A stretch of 42,332 nt of DNA from a virus. Below the pieces are notes generated by a model, which worked only from the letters and a program-made list of their open reading frames with translations, had not been told where the DNA came from and did no database searches. Shown piece after piece: positions 8,029 to 16,625 of this stretch. Positions within the stretch are counted from its first letter, which is position 1. Each line of letters starts with the position of its first letter. The translations under genes and the position numbers were made by a program. The stretch lies in the IMG/VR virus record IMGVR_UViG_3300034024_000096, positions 1 through 42,332 of that record. One strand, 5' to 3'.

Positions 8029-11000
8029 GCTGCGCTCGCCACGCTGATGGCGTCGCCGCCGCTCTCGGCTGTGACTGTCTCCAGCACCTTGGCGGTCCGT
8101 CCTGTGTTGCCTGCGGTCGCAGCGTGACCCGCGTTATTCTCGTTCCGCATCGCCGCCACTTCCTGCCGCAGCGCCGCCAGCTCGCTCGCCATGCTGTCAT
8201 TTGCCGCCTGTGGGGCCGTGCTGGCCTGAGAGGCGGTCATGGCCGCCAGCAGGGCGTTCGCGTTGCTGGCGGGGCTGGCAGGCGTTCCCAGTGCGCCGAC
8301 CGCGCCCAGAGTGGCCTCCAGCGATGCGGCGGTCTGCGCCTGGACGCGCTCCAGCTCCTGGCGGCTGGTCGCAGCGTCGGCGGCGAGCTTGAGCAGCGCT
8401 TGGCTCAACCCGGGCAGCAGCTTGGCGGCTTCCTGATCGCCCGCACGTGCTGCGACGCTGGCCGCGTTGAACTGGCCCTGCGCGGCAGCGAAGCCGGTGG
8501 CGCCGGTCGGGTCGGTGATCCCGCGAATGCGCTTCACTTCGTCCGCGATCGACTTGCCGACGTCGGTCCAAGCCTTGCGCAGGTCGTCCGCCGCGCGTGC
8601 GGCCTCCTGCGCATCCTGCGCCGCCCAGATCTGCATCTGAAGGGCGCGGTTGCTCGCATCCAGCTTGGCAAGGTCGAGCGCGCGGATGGCTTCGGTGTTG
8701 CCTTGCACCTCGAGCAGCCGGCGTTCCAAGTCGGTCCGTTCGGCCAGAATGTCAGCCGCACTGCGCGCGCCGTTCATCGCCTCCTGAAGGTCGGCAAAGG
8801 CCGGTGCGAGCTGAAGCAGGGTGGCATAGGTCCGGCGACCCGCATCCGTGGTCAGGTTCTGCGCCTCGACCAGCTGCCGGAATCCGGCCAGCGACGCCGG
8901 CATGCTCAGGCCCAGGCTGGCGAATACGCGGGTGAACTGGGCGGTCCGCGCCGCCGCCTGCTCCGCTTCCGAATAGTAGCGCTCGAAGAAGCCGCCGACT
9001 GCGCTGGTCAGGTCGCCGATACTGTCGAACTGGTCGGCGAGCGCAACCTTGGCGTCCAGGCTGAGGTTGCGGGCGCCATTGCCCAGCAAGCCGAGCGCAT
9101 CGGTCACCGCCTCCACGGTCGAGGCCACACGCACCAGCGTCTCGAACGCACCCTCGCCCACCTTCTGGAACCGCTCGATGCCGGGGAAAGCGGCATTCGC
9201 CATCTGATCGGCGGCGGCTCCGAAGACGGCGCTGAGCTTCTCCTGTATCTCCTCGCCTGTCAGGCCCTTCAGGTCGATCTTGCCGATGCTGACCACGAAG
9301 CTGTTCAGCCGGTTCTGAATGTCGGACGTGGCGAGGCCGAGCGGCGCGGCCGACGCTGAGATGGCATCGCTGAAAGAGCGCAGGATCAACGTGAACTGAT
9401 TCTCCAGCGTCGGGTCGGCGCCGGTCATCTGCGTGCGGAACTTGGTGCCGGTGGTCAGCCCCAGGAACTTGGACTTCTTCTGGACGTCGCTGAAGTAGGA
9501 GGCGTCGAAACCGCCGCCGAGAATGTCGCCGAGCGCCTGCGGCCCGCCGAACAGACCCGAGCCGACCACCGTCGTCTTCGACCCGAACAGGCCCTTCAGG
9601 ATGCCGCCGATCAGCGGCACGTTGCCGAGCACGGAGCCGATCGCGTTCGGATTGAAGCCGGTCTTCACTCCGGCCGATGCGTTGATATCGCCGGCGCGCA
9701 CCAGCAGTGACGCGAAGCCGCCGATCTGGCTGTCGATCGACCGCAGCGAGGCGGCCATCTCGCGTGAATAGGACAGCATGATCGTGTCCACCTCTGTGAG
9801 CTGGTCGATCGCGCGCTTGATGCTCTCGCTCTTGGCCTCGCTGTCGCCCAGCACGGTGCCGGTGCCGATGTTCCCGGTCGGCCGCGCCGATCCGCCACCT
9901 CCGCCACCGGCAAAGACGCTGATGCCGGCCGCCACCAGCGCGGCGCCGGTCGCCGCCATCGCCACGATGTTGAACGGGAAGGGCAGCTTGGCCTGCGCCG
10001 CGATGCCCGCCGTGCCTTCGGCGGTCGCACGGGCTCCCGCTCCCGCAACTACGGTGGTGGTCTCCAGCGCGCTCTGGATCATCGCCTGGAGCGACATGGC
10101 GAGCTGGGCGACGCGGTAGACCTTCTCCGCTGCCGCGAGCGCCTTATAGCCAGTGCTGCCCTCCTTGAAGAAGCCCTTGGCGGCCGAGACCATGTCGCCA
10201 TAGGCCTGTATCTGCGCCCCGGAGGAACGCAGCGCGAACTTCTGGTTCTCGCGCTCGATCGCGACCCGGTCGCCTCCAGTGGCCTCGATGGCGTTCCGGT
10301 ATTCCAGTTCAGCGCGCTCGCGGTCGGCATGATAGCCGGCATAGATCGATGCCAGGTCGCCGATGGCGCGTCCGGCGCTGCCGAAGGCCTCTGCCATCCC
10401 ACGCGCAGCAGCGTCGACTTTGCTGGCGATGATGTCCCATTTGTCTGCGGTGAAGGTGAGTTCGTTGTTGTAGTTGCGCTGCGCAGCCGCGAGCCGCGCA
10501 GTCTCCACAGCCACGGCGACCTGCGCATCGATGAGATCGGCTGCGGCAGGCCCGGTGAAGCGGCTCGCCTTGGCTTCTTGCGTAGCCTTCAACGTTGCGA
10601 GCTCGCGCACGCGCACTTCCTCCGTTGCGCCGATGAGGCGCAGTTCCTCGCGCAACTGCGCCAGGCGGTCGTCCGCGTTCTGACGGGCAGAAAGGATTTG
10701 GGCAGCCCGGTCGGCGTCGGTCAGCTGATCGCGAGCCGCGCGTTGCCTATCCAGCGCGGCGGCAGCTGCCTGTGCGCCTCTCACGTCGCCAGTGGCGCGC
10801 GCTGCTTCCAAAGCGGCCAGCAGCGGCAAGTCAGCGATGCGGTCACGAAGCAGCTCAGCCGCCTGCGCGGCGTGGACGTTCCCGTCCCGCACTTGCCCAT
10901 TGACGATCTCCTGCAGCGTCGCCTGTTCGCGCATGACTGCGGTGGACTTGGCGGCGTCCACCACGCGCTGAGCGACGGCGAGGCGCACCTGACGCGCCAC

Positions 11001-12836
11001 CCGCTCTTCAATATCCGCCCGTTTATTGATTGCCTCGCTCTCAGCCTTCACCCGCGCCTCGGCGATCAGCGCCGCGGCGCCGGAGACGCCGTACGCGTCG
11101 GCCAGTGCATAGAGATTGCGGATTTGCGCTTCGATTGCCTGGGCTTCGCGAGCAAGGGTCTCGGCACGCGTGTTGGAGGCGGGCTTCTCAGGATCGAGAT
11201 AGCCTTTCTCTTCCGCCTGCTTCCGAATGCGTGCCCGGGCATTCGCGCGCGCCTGGTCGACGATCGCACCGCCGATGTTGCCGAGATAGTCGACCCGAGT
11301 GGCCTTGCGGATCTCGTCGCGCGCAACCTTGCCGACTGCGGCCATGCTGCCGGCAAAGTCATTCTCCACCTTCTTGAGCTGCGGCGCGACGAGCTGCGGG
11401 ATCTGCATGAACGACGGCAGCACTCTGTTGGCCTGACCCGCGAGGACGTTCAGGCCCTCGATAGATTTCTGCACCAGCGTGTTGATGGCGCCGATCGCCG
11501 CATTCACACCGCTGAAGAACGCATCGCCGAGCACGGCCGGAAACTGCCGCCACGTCTTCGTGACGGCCTCATAGGCGCCCACAAAGCCCCCGATCATGAA
11601 GTTAACGGCCGATTTTACGCCCGAGCCGATCCACTCCATCCATTCCTTCATGATGGACCAGGCGCTCGAGACCGAAGGACCGATCTGTCCCCAGATCGCG
11701 CGCCCAGCGACCTGGAATACCGCTTTGGTCGTGTCGCCAAAGGTGACGGTCACATCGTCGAGGTTGCGGATTTCCTTCGCGCTGAGGCCGAGCGAGGCGG
11801 CGTATGCCCCTAGTCCGGAATCTTCGTTCGCGGCGTTCTGCAGCTGCCGGATTGAAACAGCTGCTACGGCGAAGCCCGCTGCGACGGCCAGGGCTGCCAC
11901 GCCGAGCGGGGACAGGACTGTGGCCGTAACAGCCGCCATTCGACCCGCGCCGGCTGCCACCGCGCCGTTGCTGGCCGCGAGTTGACCGTTGGCCGCAGCA
12001 GCGGCGCCCGCGCCGGTAGCGGCTGCCCCGAAAGCGAGGCTGAGCTGCTGTTCGGCCGTCGCGGCTATTTTAGCGGTGGTGCTGACCGCGACATTGCTGG
12101 CGGCCACGCTGCCGTTCGCTGCAGCCGTCACCTGCTTGGCGCCCGAAACCGCCTTCTCCGCGACCGAAACCTCGCGCAGGACGCCAGTCATCAGGCCGGC
12201 CTGCTTCAGCATCTCTCCAAAGCCGATCCCGGCTTGGCTCATGATGCCCTGGATTTGTGGACCTTGCTGAAGCAGCGCCATGAAAGCCATTCTCAACGGC
12301 GCTGAGCTGCCGGCGGCTGACGCCATCTGAATTCCCAGGTCCTGGAACTGGAATGCCAGGTTCTGCACGTGGTGCCCGGCGAGCCGGCCGGTCCCGCCGA
12401 CTTGGCCCACCCCGGATTCAAGCCGGTCGATCTCTGCGCCGGCCGCGCGAATGCGGCCAGCGAGCTCGGTCAGTCCGGTCTGCTCAGCCGCCGCCGCACG
12501 CATTTCGGTGCGCATCTGCCGCACCTCCGAGGCCGTCTTTCCGAACACCATTGCCTGACGCTCGAGCTGACGAACCATCCCCTCGCCGGCACGCTCAGCA
12601 GCTTTGGTCTCGCGCGCCACGTTCGCCAACTCGCGCGTGGCCGCCCCGCCAAATGTGGTAATCTGTGCCGTTGCCCCGCCCAGCTTCACCATGCCGGATG
12701 TGGCCTGCTCGATGCGAGCGGCCTCCGCCACAACGCGCGCCTCTGTCGAGTTCATCGCGTCCTGCAGCTGACGCAGCTGGTCGAACTCGGGATTGATCGC
12801 GAAGCCGACTTCAAGCGTGGGCGCGCCGTCGTTCAT
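8025..12836 (-). CDS. Tail tape measure protein
   Basis: At 1603 residues this is the longest gene, placed after the tail chaperones as in lambda-like tails. The N-terminal 250 residues are helical coiled coil (many A, E, R, Q). Hydrophobic stretches follow at about 302-330 and again near 956-980, ending in a Gly-rich linker; long helical regions alternate to the C-terminus. This is the usual composition of a tape measure protein, whose length sets tail length and which enters the cell envelope during DNA injection. At the usual scaling of roughly 1.5 angstrom per residue the tail would be around 0.24 micrometre, a long siphovirus tail. A GAGGTG ribosome binding site precedes the ATG. Confidence 0.9.
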   Translation of the reverse strand: MNDGAPTLEVGFAINPEFDQLRQLQDAMNSTEARVVAEAARIEQATSGMVKLGGATAQITTFGGAATRELANVARETKAAERAGEGMVRQLERQAMVFGKTASEVRQMRTEMRAAAAEQTGLTELAGRIRAAGAEIDRLESGVGQVGGTGRLAGHHVQNLAFQFQDLGIQMASAAGSSAPLRMAFMALLQQGPQIQGIMSQAGIGFGEMLKQAGLMTGVLREVSVAEKAVSGAKQVTAAANGSVAASNVAVSTTAKIAATAEQQLSLAFGAAATGAGAAAAANGQLAASNGAVAAGAGRMAAVTATVLSPLGVAALAVAAGFAVAAVSIRQLQNAANEDSGLGAYAASLGLSAKEIRNLDDVTVTFGDTTKAVFQVAGRAIWGQIGPSVSSAWSIMKEWMEWIGSGVKSAVNFMIGGFVGAYEAVTKTWRQFPAVLGDAFFSGVNAAIGAINTLVQKSIEGLNVLAGQANRVLPSFMQIPQLVAPQLKKVENDFAGSMAAVGKVARDEIRKATRVDYLGNIGGAIVDQARANARARIRKQAEEKGYLDPEKPASNTRAETLAREAQAIEAQIRNLYALADAYGVSGAAALIAEARVKAESEAINKRADIEERVARQVRLAVAQRVVDAAKSTAVMREQATLQEIVNGQVRDGNVHAAQAAELLRDRIADLPLLAALEAARATGDVRGAQAAAAALDRQRAARDQLTDADRAAQILSARQNADDRLAQLREELRLIGATEEVRVRELATLKATQEAKASRFTGPAAADLIDAQVAVAVETARLAAAQRNYNNELTFTADKWDIIASKVDAAARGMAEAFGSAGRAIGDLASIYAGYHADRERAELEYRNAIEATGGDRVAIERENQKFALRSSGAQIQAYGDMVSAAKGFFKEGSTGYKALAAAEKVYRVAQLAMSLQAMIQSALETTTVVAGAGARATAEGTAGIAAQAKLPFPFNIVAMAATGAALVAAGISVFAGGGGGGSARPTGNIGTGTVLGDSEAKSESIKRAIDQLTEVDTIMLSYSREMAASLRSIDSQIGGFASLLVRAGDINASAGVKTGFNPNAIGSVLGNVPLIGGILKGLFGSKTTVVGSGLFGGPQALGDILGGGFDASYFSDVQKKSKFLGLTTGTKFRTQMTGADPTLENQFTLILRSFSDAISASAAPLGLATSDIQNRLNSFVVSIGKIDLKGLTGEEIQEKLSAVFGAAADQMANAAFPGIERFQKVGEGAFETLVRVASTVEAVTDALGLLGNGARNLSLDAKVALADQFDSIGDLTSAVGGFFERYYSEAEQAAARTAQFTRVFASLGLSMPASLAGFRQLVEAQNLTTDAGRRTYATLLQLAPAFADLQEAMNGARSAADILAERTDLERRLLEVQGNTEAIRALDLAKLDASNRALQMQIWAAQDAQEAARAADDLRKAWTDVGKSIADEVKRIRGITDPTGATGFAAAQGQFNAASVAARAGDQEAAKLLPGLSQALLKLAADAATSRQELERVQAQTAASLEATLGAVGALGTPASPASNANALLAAMTASQASTAPQAANDSMASELAALRQEVAAMRNENNAGHAATAGNTGRTAKVLETVTAESGGDAISVASAA

Positions 12837-12929
12837 CGGGACACCTCGTTAGCAAGATGGTTGTTTCGGGGAGTCGACGTCGATCAGCCCGTGTGCGAGC
12901 ATCGCATTGCTCACAGTTCAGAGGTGTCG

Positions 12930-13655
12930 ATGCTCGCTTTCCGGATTCTAGTTATAGCCGCGATCATTTGGCCTTGCCTTGCATCTGCTCAATCACAGTC
13001 TCAGCAAGACCGGATCGACCAAGTGGCCCGGTTTGTGGTCGTTGCCGACTCGTGTGAAACGCTGGGGGCGAAGCTGCCCAAGAACCTGCTGTCAGCTGCC
13101 GAGACTGGCTTGATCAGCGACGGGGCAGCTTGGAACGTCGATGTGGTCACTATCCGGCAGAAATATAGGGAAGCCCTAGCTCGCGAGAAGCTGGCCTATT
13201 CCACAGACCTACAGTTTGCGTCCGACAACGCTAAGACGGATGCTCAGCTTAGAAGGGTCAAAGACGTGATATTGCAGTATGCACGGCTTTGTTCTGAGGC
13301 CGATCATGATCCAATGTTCGGAGCCCTAATCGAGTTACCGGAAGGCTTCGAGCCGAATGCTGCCGCCATAGGCTGGGCCGATCGCGCGCTGGAGATGGGC
13401 GGAATAGCTTCTTGGCAGACCCCATCCATTCAAACACGCGGCGACCTTGCCATTCTTGCTGGAGCATGTCGCCGCGTGTTGGGCGGGCGGCGCTCAGATG
13501 AATTGATGCAGCTCTATGGTCGCTCGGAGATCACGAGGGAACGTGATTATTTCAACCGGGCATACCAGATGGGGCTGGAGGACACTGAGCTGAACTTCGA
13601 CGCGGCACAATGCAATCGGGCCATCGAAAAGAACCGCGCTAAGTTGCCGAAGTAG
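12930..13655 (+). CDS. Exported protein of unknown function, phage moron
   Basis: This is the only plus-strand gene inside the 32-kb leftward array. The 241-residue protein starts at the ATG at 12930 (GAGG at 12921-12924) and has a Sec signal peptide: a short basic start, a hydrophobic core around residues 5-16 and a likely cleavage after ASA at 18-20. The mature part is helical with Cys residues near 43, 114, 183 and 232, possibly disulfide-bonded in the periplasm. Base use is visibly less GC-rich than the neighbours. It is divergent from the tape measure (93-base gap) and convergent with the chaperone gene (1 base between stops). This fits a moron: an independently transcribed cargo gene expressed in the lysogen. 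No family is recognised. Confidence 0.75.
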   Translation: MLAFRILVIAAIIWPCLASAQSQSQQDRIDQVARFVVVADSCETLGAKLPKNLLSAAETGLISDGAAWNVDVVTIRQKYREALAREKLAYSTDLQFASDNAKTDAQLRRVKDVILQYARLCSEADHDPMFGALIELPEGFEPNAAAIGWADRALEMGGIASWQTPSIQTRGDLAILAGACRRVLGGRRSDELMQLYGRSEITRERDYFNRAYQMGLEDTELNFDAAQCNRAIEKNRAKLPK

Positions 13656-13656
13656 T

Positions 13657-14115
13657 CTAACCCAGCACCATCTCCAGCCGCTGAACCTCGGTCTCGATCT
13701 CTCGCTCGGTGACGGGGGCACGCCATGGCGGGGGACAGGTCTCGCTCTCGGCCTTCCGACTCATCGTCAGGTAATCCGTCGACAGCCGTCGGATGAGACG
13801 GGCTTCCCAGGCGGCGATCGTGGTGCCGGTAACCCGCTGCCACGCCTCGATAGTGATCCAGCTGACCGGCACCGCCCCCATTCCGGCGGCCTCACTAAGG
13901 CCGATCTCGATCAACCGTTCGATGATGTGCGGCGCGGGGTTGGGCGGCATGGGCGGCGTAATGCCGTCACGCTTCAGCCGTTCGATCCTGCTGGGGGCAG
14001 GAGCCTGCTCCGCCAGTTTGGCCCGCTTCGATCCGGGTGGCGGCTTTGGCGTGGCCTGAAGCCACGCCAGATGCTGCACATACAGGCTCAGCTGATCGCC
14101 GAGCCGGGTTTGAAG
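13657..14115 (-). CDS. Tail assembly chaperone, T-type frameshift extension
   Basis: The frame is open from 14115 to the stop at 13657, one frame back from the preceding chaperone gene, and is entered by a -1 slip at GGGAAAC (14115-14121). It gives 152 residues: LGDQLSLYVQHLAWLQATP at the junction, a Pro-rich linker, then a helical domain with WITIEAWQRVTG and an acidic end (TEREIETEVQRLEMVLG). The fusion protein would be 286 residues, like lambda gpGT. These chaperones coat the tape measure before tail polymerisation. A GTG at 14079 could start an independent 140-residue product but has no obvious ribosome binding site, supporting frameshift expression. Confidence 0.8.
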   Translation of the reverse strand, partial: LQTRLGDQLSLYVQHLAWLQATPKPPPGSKRAKLAEQAPAPSRIERLKRDGITPPMPPNPAPHIIERLIEIGLSEAAGMGAVPVSWITIEAWQRVTGTTIAAWEARLIRRLSTDYLTMSRKAESETCPPPWRAPVTEREIETEVQRLEMVLG

Positions 14116-14516
14116 TTTCCCCAGTCACGCAGCGCCTTCAGCACCTGCTGATGGAGGAATCCCAGCTTCTGGTCGGAATAGAAGGCCTGGAACAGCTCGA
14201 CACCGGTCTTCCCTTTCGCCGGCGGATACTCGAAATGCTCGAACGACACCGTGACCGCGGCCAGGTCCTCGGCCTGCTCCTTGGCGCGATCGTCGGGCGA
14301 GGCCACCGTGACCTTGCCGTCATTGTCCTGCATTCGCTTGACGGCGCGGTTGGTCTGCTTCGCCTCGATGGCGGCGAACTGCTTTGAGCCGGGGCCGTAC
14401 ACGACGATGCGGACGGGCTTCGCCTTCTCGGCGTCGGCATAGAGGTGGTCGCCAGCGGCATCCTTGAGATGAATGGGGGCGGTGTCGGCGACAGCCTGGG
14501 TCGTGATGTCAAACAT
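14088..14516 (-). CDS. Tail assembly chaperone, G-type
   Basis: The 142-residue protein lies between the tail tube and tape measure genes, the position of lambda gene G. It starts with a beta-rich part (PIHLKDAAGDHLYAD, VRIVVYGPGSKQF) and continues as helices ending LGFLHQQVLKALRDWGN. The pattern is shared by chaperones of HK97-like phages. Near its end, in the correct reading phase, is the slippery heptamer GGGAAAC. Its start is preceded by GAGGAG, of which GAGG lies in the arm of a stem-loop (14526-14565), so translation may be partly masked by RNA structure. Confidence 0.82.
   Translation of the reverse strand: MFDITTQAVADTAPIHLKDAAGDHLYADAEKAKPVRIVVYGPGSKQFAAIEAKQTNRAVKRMQDNDGKVTVASPDDRAKEQAEDLAAVTVSFEHFEYPPAKGKTGVELFQAFYSDQKLGFLHQQVLKALRDWGNFKPGSAIS
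14115..14121 (-). other. Programmed -1 frameshift site, GGGAAAC
   Basis: On the minus strand the codons read TGG GGA AAC, so the heptamer G GGA AAC has exact X XXY YYZ phasing and differs from the lambda G-T site (GGGAAAG) by the last base only. Slipping back one base at AAC continues into the open frame ending at 13657. The zero frame stops 27 bases later, at 14088. Confidence 0.85.
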
Positions 14517-14525
14517 TGGAATGCT

Positions 14526-14565
14526 CCTCGCGGGAAGGGTGCACCGCCCGCCCTGTCCCGCGAGG
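14526..14565. promoter_or_regulatory. Stem-loop between tail tube and chaperone genes
   Basis: CCTCGCGGGA at 14526-14535 pairs perfectly with TCCCGCGAGG at 14556-14565. In the minus-strand mRNA the 3' arm ends in GCGAGG and runs straight into AGCATTCC-ATG, so part of the GAGGAG Shine-Dalgarno of the chaperone gene is inside the stem. A competing hairpin is possible between CGCCCG at 14545-14550 and CGGGCG at 14573-14578. It may lower chaperone translation relative to the tail tube, or act in termination or mRNA processing. Confidence 0.65.
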
Positions 14566-14611
14566 CGCAGGACGGGCGATGCAGGTTGCCCGGCCGTGGC
14601 CGGAGTTCGGA

Positions 14612-15061
14612 TTAGACGGCGGCCGTCTTGTAAACGGGCGTGCTGATCTCGACGCTCGGGTTCGCCATCAGCATCGTGTTCGCCCCGCCGACGTTCTCGG
14701 GGTAGCCGAAGACGCGAGCGCCGAAGTGGCGCATGGCGCCATCCGGATAGGTCACCTTGAAGTAGTACAGCTTTTGCGACTGGTCGTCCGCCGCGGTGCG
14801 GAACAGCGTCTGGCCCGCATCAGAGTCATCGTGCGCCATCGAGGGCTGAATCGCGCCCGAGTTGCGCGGGCCCTTGTATTTCTGCAGCTCGCCCTTGAGC
14901 GGCTGGAAGTTGGTGACCTCATTCGTGGCACCGAAAGCACCGAGGCTCTCGACGTTGCCGATGACGGTGTACGTCAGCGCCTTGATGGCGGCCTCGGTGT
15001 TGCCTGCGGGCGTGCCGCCCGAAATGGCGAGCTCCGTGCCCGCCGTGGTGGTGGAACCCAT
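14612..15061 (-). CDS. Major tail tube protein
   Basis: The 149-residue beta-rich protein has Gly/Thr-rich ends, the segment ALTYTVIGNVESLGAFG and a conserved-looking core KLYYFKVTYPDGAMRHFGARVFGYPENVG. This is the style of lambda gpV-like or HK97-like tail tube proteins that polymerise around the tape measure. Its place, between the tail terminator group and the G/T chaperones, agrees. Hairpins lie on both sides of the gene (15104-15123 and 14526-14565), as expected for a transcript made in large amounts. The ribosome binding region upstream holds AGGAG-like bases. Confidence 0.85.
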   Translation of the reverse strand: MGSTTTAGTELAISGGTPAGNTEAAIKALTYTVIGNVESLGAFGATNEVTNFQPLKGELQKYKGPRNSGAIQPSMAHDDSDAGQTLFRTAADDQSQKLYYFKVTYPDGAMRHFGARVFGYPENVGGANTMLMANPSVEISTPVYKTAAV

Positions 15062-15103
15062 TCTGTTTCTCCTATATGGGCGAGCCGGGCGAGCCGGCGA
15101 GGA

Positions 15104-15123
15104 TCAGCCGCGGGTGCGGCTGA
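15104..15123. promoter_or_regulatory. Stem-loop upstream of tail tube gene
   Basis: TCAGCCGC (15104-15111), a GGGT loop and GCGGCTGA (15116-15123) make a perfect 8-bp stem. It lies 5 bases past the stop of the small gene 15129-15341 and before the tail tube start. No U-tract follows. It is a likely mRNA-stabilising or attenuating hairpin. Confidence 0.6.
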
Positions 15124-15128
15124 ACGGG

Positions 15129-15341
15129 TTAGGCGTTCGGCTTCTTCGCCGGGTCCGCTTTGTTGGTGTCGATCTCGGTCGTGGCGGCCTCGTCGGTGCC
15201 GCCCAGCAGCCCAGCTGCTCGATAGTTCTCGAGTTCGCCGGGCTCCGCCTCGACGGGCTTGCCCTTCGCGAACACCTTGCCGGTGCCCTCGTCTTTGAAG
15301 TCACGGGTCGCGATATTGCTGTCAGTTTTTGCTTTGCTCAT
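15129..15341 (-). CDS. Small phage protein before tail tube
   Basis: I place the start at the ATG at 15341 (70 residues, MSKAKTDSN) because AGGAG lies 7 bases upstream; an in-frame ATG at 15356 overlaps the previous stop and would add five residues. The protein has a DFKDEGTGKVFAKGKPV segment, an LENYRAAGLLG helix and a charged, disordered C-terminus. Similar short proteins occur at this position in alphaproteobacterial siphoviruses. Function unknown; it may be a tail completion or head-tail joining accessory. Confidence 0.65.
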   Translation of the reverse strand: MSKAKTDSNIATRDFKDEGTGKVFAKGKPVEAEPGELENYRAAGLLGGTDEAATTEIDTNKADPAKKPNA

Positions 15342-15355
15342 GTCGTCGCTCCTCA

Positions 15356-15757
15356 TCAGGCCGGGGCATCGAAGCTGACGCGGAAGTCTTGCGTCTGCTC
15401 GAAGGTGTTGGCGGGGCCGACCACGTCCGGGCCGGTGCCGCCGGATAGGATTGAGATGCGCTCGGCAGGCGGCATGTCACCAGTCCACCCTGCGCAGATC
15501 GAGAGGACCAGCTTCATGATGGCCTCCTGGTCCCGGTAACTCCTCGCGCGGACGGTCACTGCGACGCGCTCATCGAAGCGCACGATGGCACCGCGCCTTA
15601 GCCGCAGGCGCTCGTTCCGGCTCACCGATCGGATGAGCAGTGCAGGCAGCACCACGCTATCGGGCAGGACCCCAGCCTTGATGCTGCCAAGCGGGACTGT
15701 CGTGATCAGCGGCACGCTGGCGCGCAGCATCTCGCCGACGATATGAACACCAGTCAT
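15356..15757 (-). CDS. Probable tail terminator / minor tail protein
   Basis: The 133-residue protein follows the HK97-gp10-like gene with an ATGA-type overlap (15754-15757) and precedes the tail tube gene, which is where tail terminator proteins (lambda gpU-like, DUF3168-like) are normally encoded. It begins with a helix (GVHIVGEMLRASVPLI), has central strands including ERVAVTVRARSYRDQEAIMKLV, and ends in a strand (DFRVSFDAP). That strand-helix-strand plan agrees with terminators, which cap the tail tube and join the head. The family call rests on position and fold impression. Confidence 0.65.
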   Translation of the reverse strand: MTGVHIVGEMLRASVPLITTVPLGSIKAGVLPDSVVLPALLIRSVSRNERLRLRRGAIVRFDERVAVTVRARSYRDQEAIMKLVLSICAGWTGDMPPAERISILSGGTGPDVVGPANTFEQTQDFRVSFDAPA

Positions 15758-16275
15758 GCATCGTCGCCCTCGTCGGTGCCCACGATGCCATCCGGCCTCA
15801 CACGGGCGTTGATGTAGATCTGAGCAGCGGCAATGGCGTCCCGCTCCTTCGCATCCAGCGCGGGCCGCAGGAACGGGTGCGGCCTGGCGCCGGGGTGGAA
15901 TACCGTGGTGCCGACGAACTGGCCGTTGATGATCAGCGAGCCCTCTTTCAGCGACTTGTTGACCCGGCCCACGCTCATGCCCCGGCGCTGGGTGTCATCG
16001 ACGCTGATAAAGTGCGGAGCGGTCCCGTATTCGAGCCAGGGCGCGATGTAAGCGCCTTCGCCCTTCACCTGAACCATCGCCAGGACGCGGTCCCCATCCT
16101 GCCGGGTGGCGACCTTGATAGCCCCGGCGACCTCGCTGGATATGGATCGCCTCTTAGCCTCTTCAGCGATAACCTTGGCAGCCGTCCGCGCCGCACCACG
16201 GAGGACTTTCTGCATCTGGTCGGGTGCAAGGGCGATGTACGCCTGGACCTCCCGCTTTCCCCGGACGGTAGGCAT
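15754..16275 (-). CDS. HK97 gp10-like neck / tail completion protein
   Basis: I start this at the ATG at 16275, which overlaps the previous stop (ATGA); an upstream in-frame start at 16326 lies inside the previous gene. The 173-residue product contains helix APDQMQKVLRGAARTAAKVIAEEAKRR, strands with YIAPWLEYGTAPH, and the typical HPGARPHPFLRPALDAK segment. The E-x-G-T-x-P-H and PHPFLRPA motifs are the hallmarks of the HK97 gp10 family, which acts at the head-tail joint. Confidence 0.85.
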   Translation of the reverse strand: MPTVRGKREVQAYIALAPDQMQKVLRGAARTAAKVIAEEAKRRSISSEVAGAIKVATRQDGDRVLAMVQVKGEGAYIAPWLEYGTAPHFISVDDTQRRGMSVGRVNKSLKEGSLIINGQFVGTTVFHPGARPHPFLRPALDAKERDAIAAAQIYINARVRPDGIVGTDEGDDA

Positions 16276-16625
16276 CAGGCCCCGTTGCCAGCCGGGCGGT
16301 ATTCTTCGACCATGAACTCCAGCCACTCGCGATTGCCGAGTTCGGCGGGTCCCGAGACGATCTGCATGATGCGCGTGCCCTTAGGCATCTCGACGAAGCG
16401 CATGTCTGGAGTGACGTCTTCCCGGTACCGCATACGGACTCGCGCGGGCCGAGCCGAGACGTTGATGCCTTGGGCGAGCTTCTCGCCGCGGCTGGGCAGC
16501 ATGTCTTTCACGCCTGCCCAAACCTCCTGAACGAGCTGCCATGAGCCTGAGCCCGCGCCATCGAGCGAGGTGTCGGCAACCGGTCGCTCAATGCGAACCC
16601 GCCTGTCCAGCTCGCCTTCGCTCAC
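16275..16625 (-). CDS. Head-tail adaptor / head closure protein
   Basis: The 116-residue protein starts ELDRRVRIERPV and continues with WAGVKDMLPSRGEKLAQGINVSARPARVRMRYRED, MRFVE and RIMQIVSGPAELGNREWLEFMVEE. This is the standard pattern of phage head-tail adaptors of the SPP1 gp16 / HK97-like head-closure family. It starts with a GTG at 16625 that overlaps the connector stop codon (GTGA). It acts between connector and tail terminator in the neck. Confidence 0.85.
   Translation of the reverse strand: MSEGELDRRVRIERPVADTSLDGAGSGSWQLVQEVWAGVKDMLPSRGEKLAQGINVSARPARVRMRYREDVTPDMRFVEMPKGTRIMQIVSGPAELGNREWLEFMVEEYRPAGNGA

Noticed and set aside
10329-11813. A 494-codon plus-strand frame inside the tape measure gene
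   Set aside because: Typical antisense shadow with Arg/His/Leu bias; no ribosome binding site or recognisable domain.
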